Assembly (NCBI RefSeq): GCF_932526225.1
Contig: NC_064043.1
Span: forward strand, 15,684,085 to 15,748,084
DNA from: Nematostella vectensis
Taxonomy: Eukaryota; Cnidaria; Anthozoa; Actiniaria; Edwardsiidae
DNA length: 64,000 nt
Direction: 5' to 3'
In this document: one piece after another, positions 1 to 10,400 of the stretch
Position numbering within the stretch: position 1 is the first letter of the stretch
Layout of the letters: the number at the start of each line of letters is the position of its first letter
Program-made: the position numbers and the translations under genes
The notes under the pieces: model-generated
What the model saw: only the letters and a program-made list of their open reading frames with translations
The model's database searches: none
Told to the model about the DNA's origin: nothing

Positions 1-88
1 CACCACAGCCTCATTAATATGTACACCACAGCCTCATTAATATGTACACCACAGCCCCATTAATATGTACACTGCAGCCTCATTAATA
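1..88. repeat. Minisatellite cut by the window edge (23-bp unit)
   Basis: About four head-to-tail copies of a 23-bp unit containing ccacagcctcattaatatg. The array enters from the left edge, so its full length is unknown. The next 700 bp hold short poly-G tracts and no gene that I can support. Confidence 0.8.
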
Positions 89-795
89 AGAAGATAGATC
101 ATAACTCTTGAGAAGTCAAGATTCTGAACTAGAATACTAGACATTGATATTTTATTTTTAGTCATTCTAAAGCCTGGGCATAGCATATTAGGAGCTTGTG
201 GGGTGGAAAGGAAGTATTGGAGTTGGGGGGGGGGTGTTTTTAAGGTTCTCCATTTAAAGTCCAAATATATACAGTATTAGTTTATTAATAGAAGCCACAT
301 TCCCACTCATCACCTTGGCTCATTAATAACTTGTGATACTCATCTTAAAAAACAAAAATGAAATAGGCGGTGTGGGTATGTATGTGTGCTAGTGCATCCA
401 CACACCCAGCTTCTGGTCCTGAAGAGTTGAAAAGCCAGGCACATGAAATGCTGCTAAAAGACAGCATCATGGAACACACAGTAGAGTAAGAAGTAGTACA
501 CTGTTATCCATTATTCCCTCTCATGCTCAACAAATATTTATTTCACCACATTACATTATTAATGATTGACTCACTGTCCCTGTCTAGATGTTGTATACAG
601 TTGCCCCACAGGAGCCTATAAGCTACCCAGGACCTGTCTGCTACTATCAAATGGTATGACTAGACATACATGGGGGGGGGGGGGCAGGTACACAGTTGTC
701 CCCCCTTCGCTGTTGCTCTAAAGAGTTTAGATTCCCCTTGATCATTCCTAGATAATGACTAATGATAACTTATTCTAAAAATTATTTACTTTTTT

Positions 796-1246
796 AGGGG
801 TAGCGATGGGTACCTCGAAATTTGGAAAGTCTCGCGAAAATTGCCAGTCTCGGAATCTCAGCGTTTTTTTACACAAATCTTGAAGTCTTGTTTTTTTCCA
901 AAGTTTTAGGGGTCTCGGAATCTCGCTTTTTTTTACGGCGGTCTCGGAGTTTCGTATTTTTAAATGCGATCTTAAGGTCCCGAACTTTTCTTATAAAACG
1001 CAATCTGTTTAATGTTGTTACCATACTATAGGTTTCCCCTTCTTTTTCGTAGGGGAGCAAGAATGTATTGTTATTACTCTACTTATTCTTTTTTTCAACT
1101 GATGTTTATGACATACCTCGAGCAAGTTATCCAAAAACAAGCTCGGAAAAAAGCTCGGGGACGGTTATTAAGAAAGCTCGTGCTCAGATTTTGAAACACG
1201 GGTCTCTGCACCTCGGCAAGTCTTGTATTTACCCATCGTTACCCCT
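796..1246. mobile_element. MITE-like element, about 450 bp
   Basis: The ends are 17-bp terminal inverted repeats: aggggtagcgatgggta on the left, and its reverse complement with one mismatch on the right. The interior is T-rich on the plus strand and repeats a 'tctcgg' motif. It has no coding capacity; the short ORFs on both strands are low complexity. I see no clear target-site duplication, so the superfamily is unassigned. Confidence 0.6.
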
Positions 1247-2020
1247 TTCTTTATAGGTGCCTGCCCCGACTACGTTTGTTCCAGCGGCTAGCATTTCTGG
1301 TACTACATACTACTACATGTGAATTGTAAGTTGAAAAAGGCTGTTATAATATTATATTATTCCAGTCTTTTCTTTCCTTTTTTTCCATTTACATCTACTT
1401 GTTATAAACATATTTGAATTGTCTGCAAAATATCATGATATTGTTATTTTGTAGGTTATTTTTCGGTGGGAATGTCGCCATTTTTGATTGCGCATGGAAT
1501 GTGCGCTCAACAACAACAATAACAACAAAGACAAAAACCAAAAAGAATAATATTAGGACTATTTTGTTTAAAATAAAAAAGATGACAGGAAAACTTGTTA
1601 ACACAAAACAACAATCTTTAATAACTTAAACCTATTCTCTAGCATAGCTCATGTTTATTGTTTCACGTGTATTTTGATTGACATCTACATCCAGACTGAC
1701 CCAAGCTGGGCCTTTCATCACAGCCTTTTTTCCAAATGTTGACCGAAATACTATAACTACAGATTTATTTTACTTGCGATACGCATGTCTTTTGCTATAA
1801 AGTGGATATTTTCTTTTTGATAGTAGAAAATATGAAGAATCAACTTAATCGACAATAAACGTCACGTAGAGACACTGCAAAGGCATAAAAAAATCCCTTT
1901 TTGTTCTTTCGGGAGGTGGTTAGATTTTAACCAGAGAACTCCCTCCCTCCCCCCTCCCCCGGAAAAATTAGGTCCACTTTTTTCGGATTTCGCAGCCCCC
2001 CCCCCCCCCCCCCCAAGAAA
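1247..2020. other. Interval without a recognisable gene
   Basis: AT-rich sequence with no ORF that resembles a protein. From about 1930 it becomes C-rich, with a run of about 18 C at 1997-2014. Read on the minus strand this is a dispersed repeat that begins ggcccgtacccaggat and runs into a long G tract. Related repeats occur at 30368 and 48330. Confidence 0.5.
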
Positions 2021-2481
2021 TATCCTGGGTACGGGCCTGTTTTAAAGCCTCCAGACTTCTCTCGTCCAGTGACGCTCAGCCAAAATCCCGCGACGAGCTG
2101 GCTAAGCGGACAGTGCTGAAAAACGTATGCGCATGCGCGTGCTCTGGCGAAAACAAGCACAATCGTAGTGTTGAATCGTTCGAGAAAAGGTACTGACTTC
2201 AGTCGCTGATTTGACTAACTGTACAGCATTAAAACCATACTGTACAAAAGATGACAGATTTGTGTGATAATGAGGGAGTCATAAAGAAAATTATAGCCTT
2301 AGGTTTGGTGTAGTTTTCTTAGCATTCGCCAAAATGTGACAGTTCGCCGGTAAAAAGCCGCCATTTCAAAACAAAAAGGCTGGTTTAACCGCGCGGTACT
2401 GGAACTAGTCTTGCGTTTTTCAGCACTGGCGGCTGAGCGTCACTGGACGAGAGAGGTCTGGAGGCTCTGGTACCCAGGGTA
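2021..2481. mobile_element. MITE with ends resembling taccctgggtacc
   Basis: The left end (tatcctgggtac, then sequence through gcctccagac and tctcgtccagtgacgctcag) is mirrored at the right end (2400-2481) as its reverse complement, giving imperfect terminal inverted repeats of roughly 60-80 bp. There is no coding capacity. A related end sequence is seen at 50770-50885 and beside the hairpins at about 22.6 and 39.6 kb. Confidence 0.7.
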
Positions 2482-3818
2482 ATATAAGTAATCCCTTCAC
2501 CAAAATGCTCAGCACAACTATTGAAGGTGCTAAATGACTGAATGCCGAATTTTTTTTTTTTCAACAGGACAGGGCTTGGGTGGATACGATTTTAAAGGAA
2601 GCACTGTGACAACAACTGACTGATTATTCTTAGGAAAAACATTGAAATTATTGACTTTAAAAAATCCCAATATAATTAGATCGTTCACTTGCCCTGAAAT
2701 GGTATGAAATAGTGAATAAGGTATGAAACTCTAACAACAGTATTTTATATTTTCAAATTTAAAACGCTTGAAAAGAATAGATAAGCTCTTATATGTAGAG
2801 AAATGGAAGTCTAATAAATAAAACATTTGAAATATTTGTGGAGACATGGTGGTTTATAATAACGCAGATTTAATTGTCCCATTGTATAACAGTCTCGAAT
2901 AACAAATTGTGAAAGCATTAGAAAATTTACAAAACCTTGGCTCGCATCGTAGCCCGTCTTTTTGCAAACACCTTGTAAAAGTCTCGAGACTTTAACGAAA
3001 CACAGCGTTTAGACATCCGTCTCCTCTACCCTTCACCGGGGATAAAATCGTAGATAGCTGAATGGGCACCGTGTGGGTTGATCTAATAGAGGGCTGCTTA
3101 TATTTAGGACAAAAGCTTTACTGAATCGTTGTTTCCACGGTAAAGAACCATAACTTGTTGCGTGACAGGTCAGAACGACTGCATAGGAGACCACAGGATT
3201 GTAGAATAGGATGAGTGCTTACAAAATGTACGTAAGTGTTAGGCTACTATACAAAGTTTAAAGAAAGATTTCTATTAAGCATGCGATGAGAAGACCAGTT
3301 TTGACTGAAACGAGCTTCGTGACGAGGGGGATTCCGCTGTGTTCTAATATGCACTGGAGTATTTCTCTCCCATGCTGTTTGCCGGTGAAGTTCATGACAG
3401 TAAGATACTCGCATTCTTTTTGGCTTCACAAAACTGTCAATGTGGCAACGCCCGGGGGGGGACTCTCCAGCAAAGTAGACGGGTGGGGGGTCGTCCTATC
3501 TTTTAGGTTATAAAATTTAAACCAACTGCCTTAGGGGGTGTTAAATTCTGCCATCTCTTAGGGAAGTAAAATTCGACCAACTGCTATTCCTAAGGGGGTA
3601 CGTGTTTAACGTTTTTTTTCTATTCTGCTATTTCTAAGGGGTAAGAATTTCTGTTGACCACATTCAAAGTGCCCAGGGTCTAGGGTTAAAATCACCCCGT
3701 CCGTTTTTATCGGAGTCCCCTCCGGTTTGCAGTGGTAGCGCGCCACACACATATCCTTTATCTAAATGTGTAGGTGGGTTACACAACTGTACAAGGATGC
3801 GTAAACGGGTAACTTTAG
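2482..3818. other. Interval without a recognisable gene
   Basis: Mostly AT-rich. At 3450-3660 a decayed repeat has the form gactctcc...agtagac...ggtataaaat with runs of 'ctaaggggg'. A diverged version of the same sequence lies at 5495-5590, just beyond another minisatellite. No supported ORF on either strand. Confidence 0.4.
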
Positions 3819-3916
3819 GTGTTATCCGTGGTCTTCTAATGGTGATATGCACCGTATACTAGTTATGTGTTATCCGTGGTCTTCTAATGGTGATTAAACA
3901 CCGTATACTAGTTATT
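3819..3916. repeat. Two-copy 48-bp tandem repeat at the end of the PAN-domain ORF
   Basis: Two adjacent copies, at 3819-3866 and 3867-3916, starting gtgttatccgtggtcttct and ending ccgtatactagttat. The stop codon of the minus-strand PAN-domain ORF (3908-3910) lies inside the right-hand copy, so the unit contains a coding/non-coding boundary. Confidence 0.85.
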
Positions 3917-4228
3917 CATCGTAGCATACAAGGTGCCGTACGTTTTCACCAAATCTCCTGAAAACTCATCTCTAGAGGCGGAGTTCATCTCGCACACATC
4001 ACGTTTCAAGTCGATATTGACGCTCTTGCAATGACTTGAGCCTGTGCACGCTTGTATGCAGCCAACTAGACCAATCCCGTGCCGAGTTTCGTTCACGTGA
4101 TTCATCAGGTAGAACCCGTACTCAGTGCCTATTGTTTGACGGCATCGAGCATTTGCGCATGCGTTAAACATGCAGATGAGGAAGATGGCGGAAAACAAGC
4201 AGCTGAAAAGATCATCAATTATTAACAT
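3908..4228 (-). CDS. Secreted PAN/Apple-domain protein, probably a first exon
   Basis: The 106-residue ORF opens with a hydrophobic stretch (residues about 8-24, ending in small residues near ANA) typical of a signal peptide. A Cys-rich stretch follows (about 29-100) with the layout of a PAN/Apple domain: CRQ near the start, a central CIQAC...HCKSVN motif, VCEMN, then a C-terminal region without cysteines. PAN/Apple domains bind protein or carbohydrate outside the cell and are abundant in cnidarian secreted proteins. The frame closes at TAG inside a 48-bp tandem repeat. Larger family members usually continue with EGF, collagen-like or fibrinogen domains, so this may be an exon whose donor I could not place, or a small complete protein. 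The start chosen is the only ATG ahead of the signal peptide. Confidence 0.55.
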   Translation of the reverse strand: MLIIDDLFSCLFSAIFLICMFNACANARCRQTIGTEYGFYLMNHVNETRHGIGLVGCIQACTGSSHCKSVNIDLKRDVCEMNSASRDEFSGDLVKTYGTLYATMNN

Positions 4229-5054
4229 GCTGTAAACCTATTCTCGCTCGTTGAAAACAACTACTTTTATTAAAGCAATTCTTTTTAGTTTTTTTAGGGA
4301 AAGTCATGTAAAATCGACATCGACTTGGCTCAAGCCTGTATTTTTTTATTAATCTGTCCTTAGTCATAGTATATATAAGCAATTCGGCAATTCGGGTCGC
4401 TCTTTATTAAATCACCTGCCGACCCCTTCATTCATTCAAATGCTTCTACCAGGTAACTTGACATGTGCGGGATTGAAATTCAAAACCTTTTTCACGGATG
4501 CTTTTTCTCTCTTCTTCAGTTTACGTCACTTCTCAAGCTTTTCAAACTGTCTTGATTGTTAAACTTCGCTCATTCTCTTGTCAGTTACGATTTTATGCTT
4601 ATTTTGGTAGGTTACAGTTTTTACTGCTTACTTACGCCGTAAGGTAACGATGCATTATCTTCCTTCCCTGACCAATGTTAGATTATTTCTTCTGTTCAGC
4701 GACGCACTGAACTCAACCAAAGTTATTGCGCGTCGCACAGTTTGTTATATCTGTTATATCATTAAATATTAATAACCAAGTTCGGAAATATTTACTGCTG
4801 TCAGGGGCCAATAATATACATTCAATAGTCAGGGGGCGGATCTAGCTTTTTGCGAGGGGGTTTCACTAATCAATAATGTCTCAATAATGTTTTGTCATCT
4901 TTTAAGATAATTTTAACGCTTTCGCATATGGGTTTTTCCCTCGTTTGATAGTAAATCTACTAGAAACATGTTGGTGCTTTTCTAAATAGATTATTTCCGC
5001 TATCGCTGGCGCGCTTTGCCTGGCTGTTGCTTAAATTTGTACCATGGCACCTTT
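4229..5054. other. Interval without a recognisable gene
   Basis: Probable upstream region of the PAN-domain gene, followed by AT-rich sequence. At about 4830 there is a dispersed-repeat signature (gggggcggatctagcttttt followed by a G run), common at the ends of DNA transposons in invertebrates. No supported ORF. Confidence 0.4.
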
Positions 5055-5499
5055 GGGAGACAGTAACAGGGTAGTGTTAGGGGTAGGGGTGGCAGTAACA
5101 GGGTAGTGGGTGGGGTAGGGGTGGCAGTAACAGGGTAGTGGGTGGAGTAGGGGAGACAGTAACAGGGTAGTGTTAGAGGTAGGGGTGGCAGTAACAGGGT
5201 AATGGGTGGGGTAGGGGTGACAGTAACAGGGTAGTGGGTGGGGTAGGGGCGGCAGTAACAAGGAAGTGGGTGGGGTAGGGGTGGCAATAACAGGGTAGTG
5301 GGTGGGGTAGGGGTGGCAGTAACAGGGTAGTGAGTGGGGTAGGGGTGACAGTAACAGTATAGTGGGTGGGGTAGGGGTGGCAGTAACAGGGTAATGGGTG
5401 GGGTAGGGGTGGCAGTAACAGGGTAGTGGGTGGGGTAGGGGTGGCAGTAACAGGGTAGTGAGTGGGGTAGGGGTGGCAGTAACAGGGAAGTGGGTGGGG
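5055..5499. repeat. Minisatellite, 32-bp unit
   Basis: About 14 copies of a roughly 32-bp unit (ggcagtaacagggtagtggg plus ggggtagggg) with point variants. The minus strand is open in three frames only because the unit lacks stops; the Pro/Thr/Tyr-rich translations are not genes. Confidence 0.9.
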
Positions 5500-6263
5500 A
5501 CTCTTATAAAAGTAGACAGGGAGATTTCCCATCTTTATATAAGGTATAAAATCATACTAAAACTCCTACTACCTTAGGAGGTGTTCAACATAGCAACTGG
5601 ACATGAATGCAGTCAGAAAAGATGGTGCAGAAATGCTCGATGGTGCAGAAATATTCCTTTTTGAAAATAAAATAGTGCTTTTAAATAACCCAGTGTTTTT
5701 TTTTTTGCGTGATACTGCCTATCAATCACCCGTCATTTTTACAAGATGGTATGGGATGGGACGATGACTACAGCAATAACGGATAAACCGCAAAACACCC
5801 GCAAAATAACCTTCTTGGGATGTTTCCATGCTCAGCTGTTCCCTTGAAAGTAGACGTTTTCTTCCAATAGGTGACAGTGAAACATTACCGCCGTGGCCCG
5901 TAAAGCCCAATTGATCCAAAATCTTTTCAAAAACTGTTTTAAAAAATGCAATCATACCGGTCCATTTAATAATTTGGGCTCCCTCTGCGCGGAATATAAA
6001 CAATATAATTATGCGGCCGTATTAATATTTGATAGTGAATAAATTATAGGCTGGCATATCGTCCGATCAGTGATCAGTCGCTTTGTGGCGCAAACAAGAT
6101 CTATAAACTCCAGACATTTGCAGTTAGGTGAGCAGTCTCTCCCTAAACTTATTTCCCAATTGACCAAAAAGACATTATAAACAATTTGTTCCACTCACTT
6201 AATTTCAATTGCTGTTGTAGGCGAAGAAGCACGCTCCGATCGCTCTGTAAACTTTAGTCTACG

Positions 6264-6473
6264 ATGAACGTACTTTGGGCAATCATCTGGTTTCTTGTGT
6301 TATGGTTTATCGGATGGCCGATAGGTTTTTTCTGCGCAGGATGGTACGTCTGTTTGTCTCCGTTTGAAGCTTGCATTGATGCCATCAAACAAGTCACGGA
6401 GCTGCTTATGAGAGGAGTAAAACTGCCGCTCGAAGTTGCGGTGCACATGGTGGAAGGCAAGTCAGGATGGTAG
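6264..6473 (+). CDS. Small single-pass membrane protein, 69 aa
   Basis: Short, clean ORF with a strongly hydrophobic, Trp-rich N-terminal half (residues 1-28), then CAGWYVCLSPFEACIDAI, then a mildly amphipathic tail ending in EGKSGW. The hydrophobic block would form one transmembrane or signal-anchor helix; the three cysteines just after it (residues 24, 30 and 37) may face the lumen. It looks like a conserved micro-protein rather than chance, because it has a polyadenylation signal (aataaa, 6511) 38 bp after the stop, and a pyrimidine-rich acceptor-like sequence ending tag near 6221 suggests a 5' UTR intron. I have an impression of similar CAGWY-type small proteins in other animals but cannot name the family. 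Confidence 0.6.
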   Translation: MNVLWAIIWFLVLWFIGWPIGFFCAGWYVCLSPFEACIDAIKQVTELLMRGVKLPLEVAVHMVEGKSGW

Positions 6474-6540
6474 CTAAGCCACAGGACATTTATGGACTAC
6501 TTTTTTATGAAATAAAATCATGTCTTTGCATCTCAACTGC

Positions 6541-7256
6541 TCAAGTGTGTGTTTTGAAGAACAGAAGAATATATGTGTGATCTTCCCCGGCGGGAGAAAT
6601 TTATAATTGCAAGTACAGAGTGAAGTTAGAGTTGAAAAGGCAAGGACCACACTGTGTTGCGTTGTTGTGCCGTTGAACCAAAATCTACTTAAACCTTTGT
6701 AACCTTAAACCTTTGTAACACGACAGAAATAAAATTCATCGTTTTGTAAGGCTGCTGGACTTTCATTTATTTTAATAGCGATGCCTAATTCCGGGTGTTT
6801 ATATAATGGCCCTAGCCTGTGTCCGGATGCGGCTAAATGGCCCGTCTTATCAACTTATTATACTGATCATAGTTGCACCCAGCCCAAGCGAGGATATTCA
6901 CTTGCAAATGCGACTGCATATCTTTTTCGTGTATACTTTAGATCACGTGCTCCGTTTGTGACAGCGCTCTCTCACTCCAGGACTTCAAAGGTGAATGCTA
7001 AATGTGCATTCACCGTAAATATTATTCGAGTCATGACGGTAACTTCAGTCGACAATTAAAGTGCCTCCTATGAATTTATTATGATTCACTTGCTGGACAT
7101 CCTAACCTTCCTCTCCGCCACACATACCTTGCATACGTACTGAATCCCCCTGAATGATGTACTCATACAAGTACTACAAAAGTCATCGCCATACAGCCAT
7201 TTGTAAGCGGACATCCACGTGAAACGAAGAAGTATTTCTGAGCCTGATAATTTTTT
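6541..7256. other. 3' flank and intergenic interval
   Basis: Contains a second polyadenylation-like aataaa near 6729 and a 93-codon plus-strand ORF (6781-7059) without recognisable domains, which I do not consider a gene. Nothing else is supported. Confidence 0.4.
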
Positions 7257-7456
7257 ATAAAATGGAACGTGACGAGCATTAAAAATGGCGGCGCGGCCGA
7301 ACAGGCCTCGCGGATGGCTTCGGCCTTTAGCCTATGCACTGCCGGCTTCGGGTTTTGGTGTAATGAATTATCAAACGGGTTCCCTGTGTTGTTGGGTAAG
7401 GCCTGGTGCTAAATAACTATCCAAGATGGCGGCGGCGTTGTAGATTGTTCCACAAG
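7257..7456 (+). promoter_or_regulatory. WDR82 promoter / 5' leader with YY1-like site
   Basis: GC-richer than its surroundings. It contains ccaagatggcggcggcg at 7421-7437, which matches the YY1 consensus (AAGATGGCGGC) often found at TATA-less start sites of housekeeping genes, and a second ATGGCGGC at 7285. The WDR82 start codon follows at 7457. Assignment as promoter is inferred from position and motif. Confidence 0.5.
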
Positions 7457-10400
7457 ATGAAGTTAGACGACAGCGTGGTCCGTTCTCTGCGAGTTGCCAA
7501 GGTATTCAGAGAAAACAGTGACAATGTCAACCATATGGCATTCTCTGCTAACGGCGAATCGCTGATTACAAGTAGCAATGATGATTCAATAGTCATTTAC
7601 GATTGTGTCGACGGAAAGTAAGTCGCCCGCGTAACGTGGTTTTGTTTGCTTTCTCGTCTTTTTGAATATGACGTACGTAATGGCTAGCAGGGTAGATTTT
7701 GTGCAGTATATTAATAATGTCAACTGGAATCAATGATAAGTTTTTCAATACTTAAGTATAATGCACTTGTCATCGGCTTCCCTGAGGGGGGGGACCCCGG
7801 GCTCTATGCGGAAAAACAGGGGCATTTGTGGGGACTTTGGAGCCCATTTGTGCCCCAATGGTGGGGGAAATATGCGGCCTTTGATTTACTCGGCCCCCTG
7901 GGGGAAATTTGCTTCTGGTATACCGCGTGTAGACTGGGACTAACGTGGTTGTCAAGCAAGATGGCAGATCATGTATGTCAGTATAGATTGACGGAGATCG
8001 TGTGTGTCAGTATAGACTGACGGAGATCATGTGTGTCAGTATAGATTGACAGATAACGTGTGTGCCAGTATAGATGAACGGAGATCATGTGTGTCAGTAT
8101 AGACTGACGGAGATCATGTGTGTCAGTATAGACTGACGGAGATCATGTGTGTCAGTATAGATTGACGGATAACGTGTGTGCCAGTATAGATGAACAGAGA
8201 TCGTGTGTGCCAGTATAGACTGATGGAGATCGTGTGTGCCAGTAGAGGCGACAGAGAATCCTGTGTCAGTTTCAAGTCGTCACATGTACAGTTATCAGCA
8301 AGTGTTTTTATCTCATCACAAGCCATTTGGGCGCTGTTGTTTGTATATTATTGCACTGGATATTGTTAAAACAACGTTGGGTTAATGGAGGTTTGTCTTT
8401 ATTTTTACACACTTTATAACATTATTTTGCACAAATTGTTACAATATGGGGCCTTGCTTAATATGTGCCCCACCATAATGGGGTCTTTGCTCGAGAGTAG
8501 AGCCCCACATATAGGGGAAATATGGGGTCACGGAAAGCTTGATTTTCAAAGTCCCCATATTTCCCCCCCCCCTCTCTCGGGGAAGCAAATGACAAGTGCA
8601 TAATAGAAGATAAGGTTGTTGTTGGCTGATGTCTGCAGAATGCAAGAGTCGTTCTTGGCCAGCTGGCAAAAAAAAGAGCTTTAAAAGTTCTGTTCTGTTT
8701 TTGACTGATTTTTAAAACAGATTTTAATTTCTTTCAGACCGAAAAAGACGATTTACAGTAAAAAGTATGGAGTAGCAAACATCCAATACACCCATGCTCA
8801 AAACACAGTTATTCACACCTCTACAAAAGTTGATGGTAAGAAAGGCTCAGTTATTCACAACTCTACAAAAGTTGATGATAAGAAAGGCTCAGTTATTCAC
8901 AACTCTACAAAAGTTGATGGTAAGAAAGGCTCAGTTATTCACACCTCTACAAAAGTTGATTGTAAGAAAGACTCAGTCACACCTCTACAAAAATAAATGG
9001 TAAGAAAGGCTCAGTTATTCACACCTCTACAAAAGTTAATGGTAAGAAAGGCTCAGTTATTCACACCTCTACAAAAGTTAATGGTAAGAAAGGCTCAGTT
9101 ATTCACACCTCTACAAAAGTTGATGGTAAGAAAGGCTCAGTTATTCACACCTCTACAAAAGTTGATGGTAAGAAAGGCTCAATTATTCACACCTCTACAA
9201 AAGTTGATTGTAAGAAAGGCTCAGTTATTCACACCTCTACAAAATATCTGTGTATGGTGGTTTATTGTCATTATCCTAGAAGACTGTAAACGGGAGAATA
9301 ACCTCAACTCATTTGTGACGCAAATTTGAATCAAGGCAGTAACCCGGAAAACATCCCCAGTTTGAGCCAGGATTCGAACCTGGGCCACAGCGGTGAGAGG
9401 CTGACATGCTAACACACTGGGCCACCTGTGGTGAGAGGCTGACATGCTAACACACTGGGCCACCTGTGGTGAGAGGCCCCATATGCTGACATGCTAACAC
9501 ACTGGGCCACCTGTGGTGAGAGGCCCCATATGCTGACATGCTAACACACTGGGCCACCTGTGGTGAGAGGCCCCATATACTGACAGGCTAACACACTAGG
9601 CCACCTGTTCTTCCTCTTGAGGAATATAATATAGCAAAGAGGTGTAGTCAAGCCAAAACTTCTTCATAGAATACTACTGTATATGTTTCACTGCTCATCT
9701 CCAACACAAACACAGTAACAGCAATCCAAGACAAATAAGTATAGTTTACTCAGGCCATAGAATCACAGGTGACCCAGTGTGTAAGTGCATTGGCGTATGG
9801 GTCCTCAGGTGACCCAGTGTGTTAGCTCGTCAGCATATGGGGCCTCTCACCACAGGCTGCCCAGTGTGTTAGCTCGTCAGCATATGGGGCCTCTTACCAC
9901 AGGCTGCCCAGTGTGATAGCTCGTCAGCATATGGGGCCTCTTACCACAGGTAGCCCAGTGAGTTAGCCTGTGAGCCTATGGGGCATATCACCACAGGCTG
10001 CCCAGTGTGTTAGCCTGTCACCATATGAGGCCTCTCACCACAGGTTGCCCAGTGTGTTAGCCCGTCAGCATATAAGACCTCTCACCACAGGTAGCCCAGT
10101 GTGTTAGCCCATCAGCGTATGGGGCCTTTCACCACAGGTAGCCCAGTGTGTTAGTCTGTTGGCATATGGGGCCTCTAAACACAGGTGACCCAGTGTCTTA
10201 GCCCTTCAGCATATGGGGCATCTCACCACATGTGGCCCAGTTCATTTTAAATCTATTGATTTGGCAGAGTCGAATACCAGTTTTTGGTGTATCGTATTTA
10301 TTCGTCTGGTTTACGAACACAAATATTTGGGCTTTATGAGTTGATTCCTGGTTGAGATATGAATAGTATCCTTCAGTACAGTAAAGAGTATCTTTTCATC

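Noticed and set aside
5000..5532. Minus-strand His/Pro/Tyr ORFs
   Set aside because: Produced by the 32-bp minisatellite, with no protein-like features outside it.
5722..6003. 93-codon minus-strand ORF (MFIFRAEGAQIIKW...)
   Set aside because: Non-repetitive and protein-like in places, but no recognised domain, homologue, splice context or polyadenylation signal; kept as a weak possibility only.
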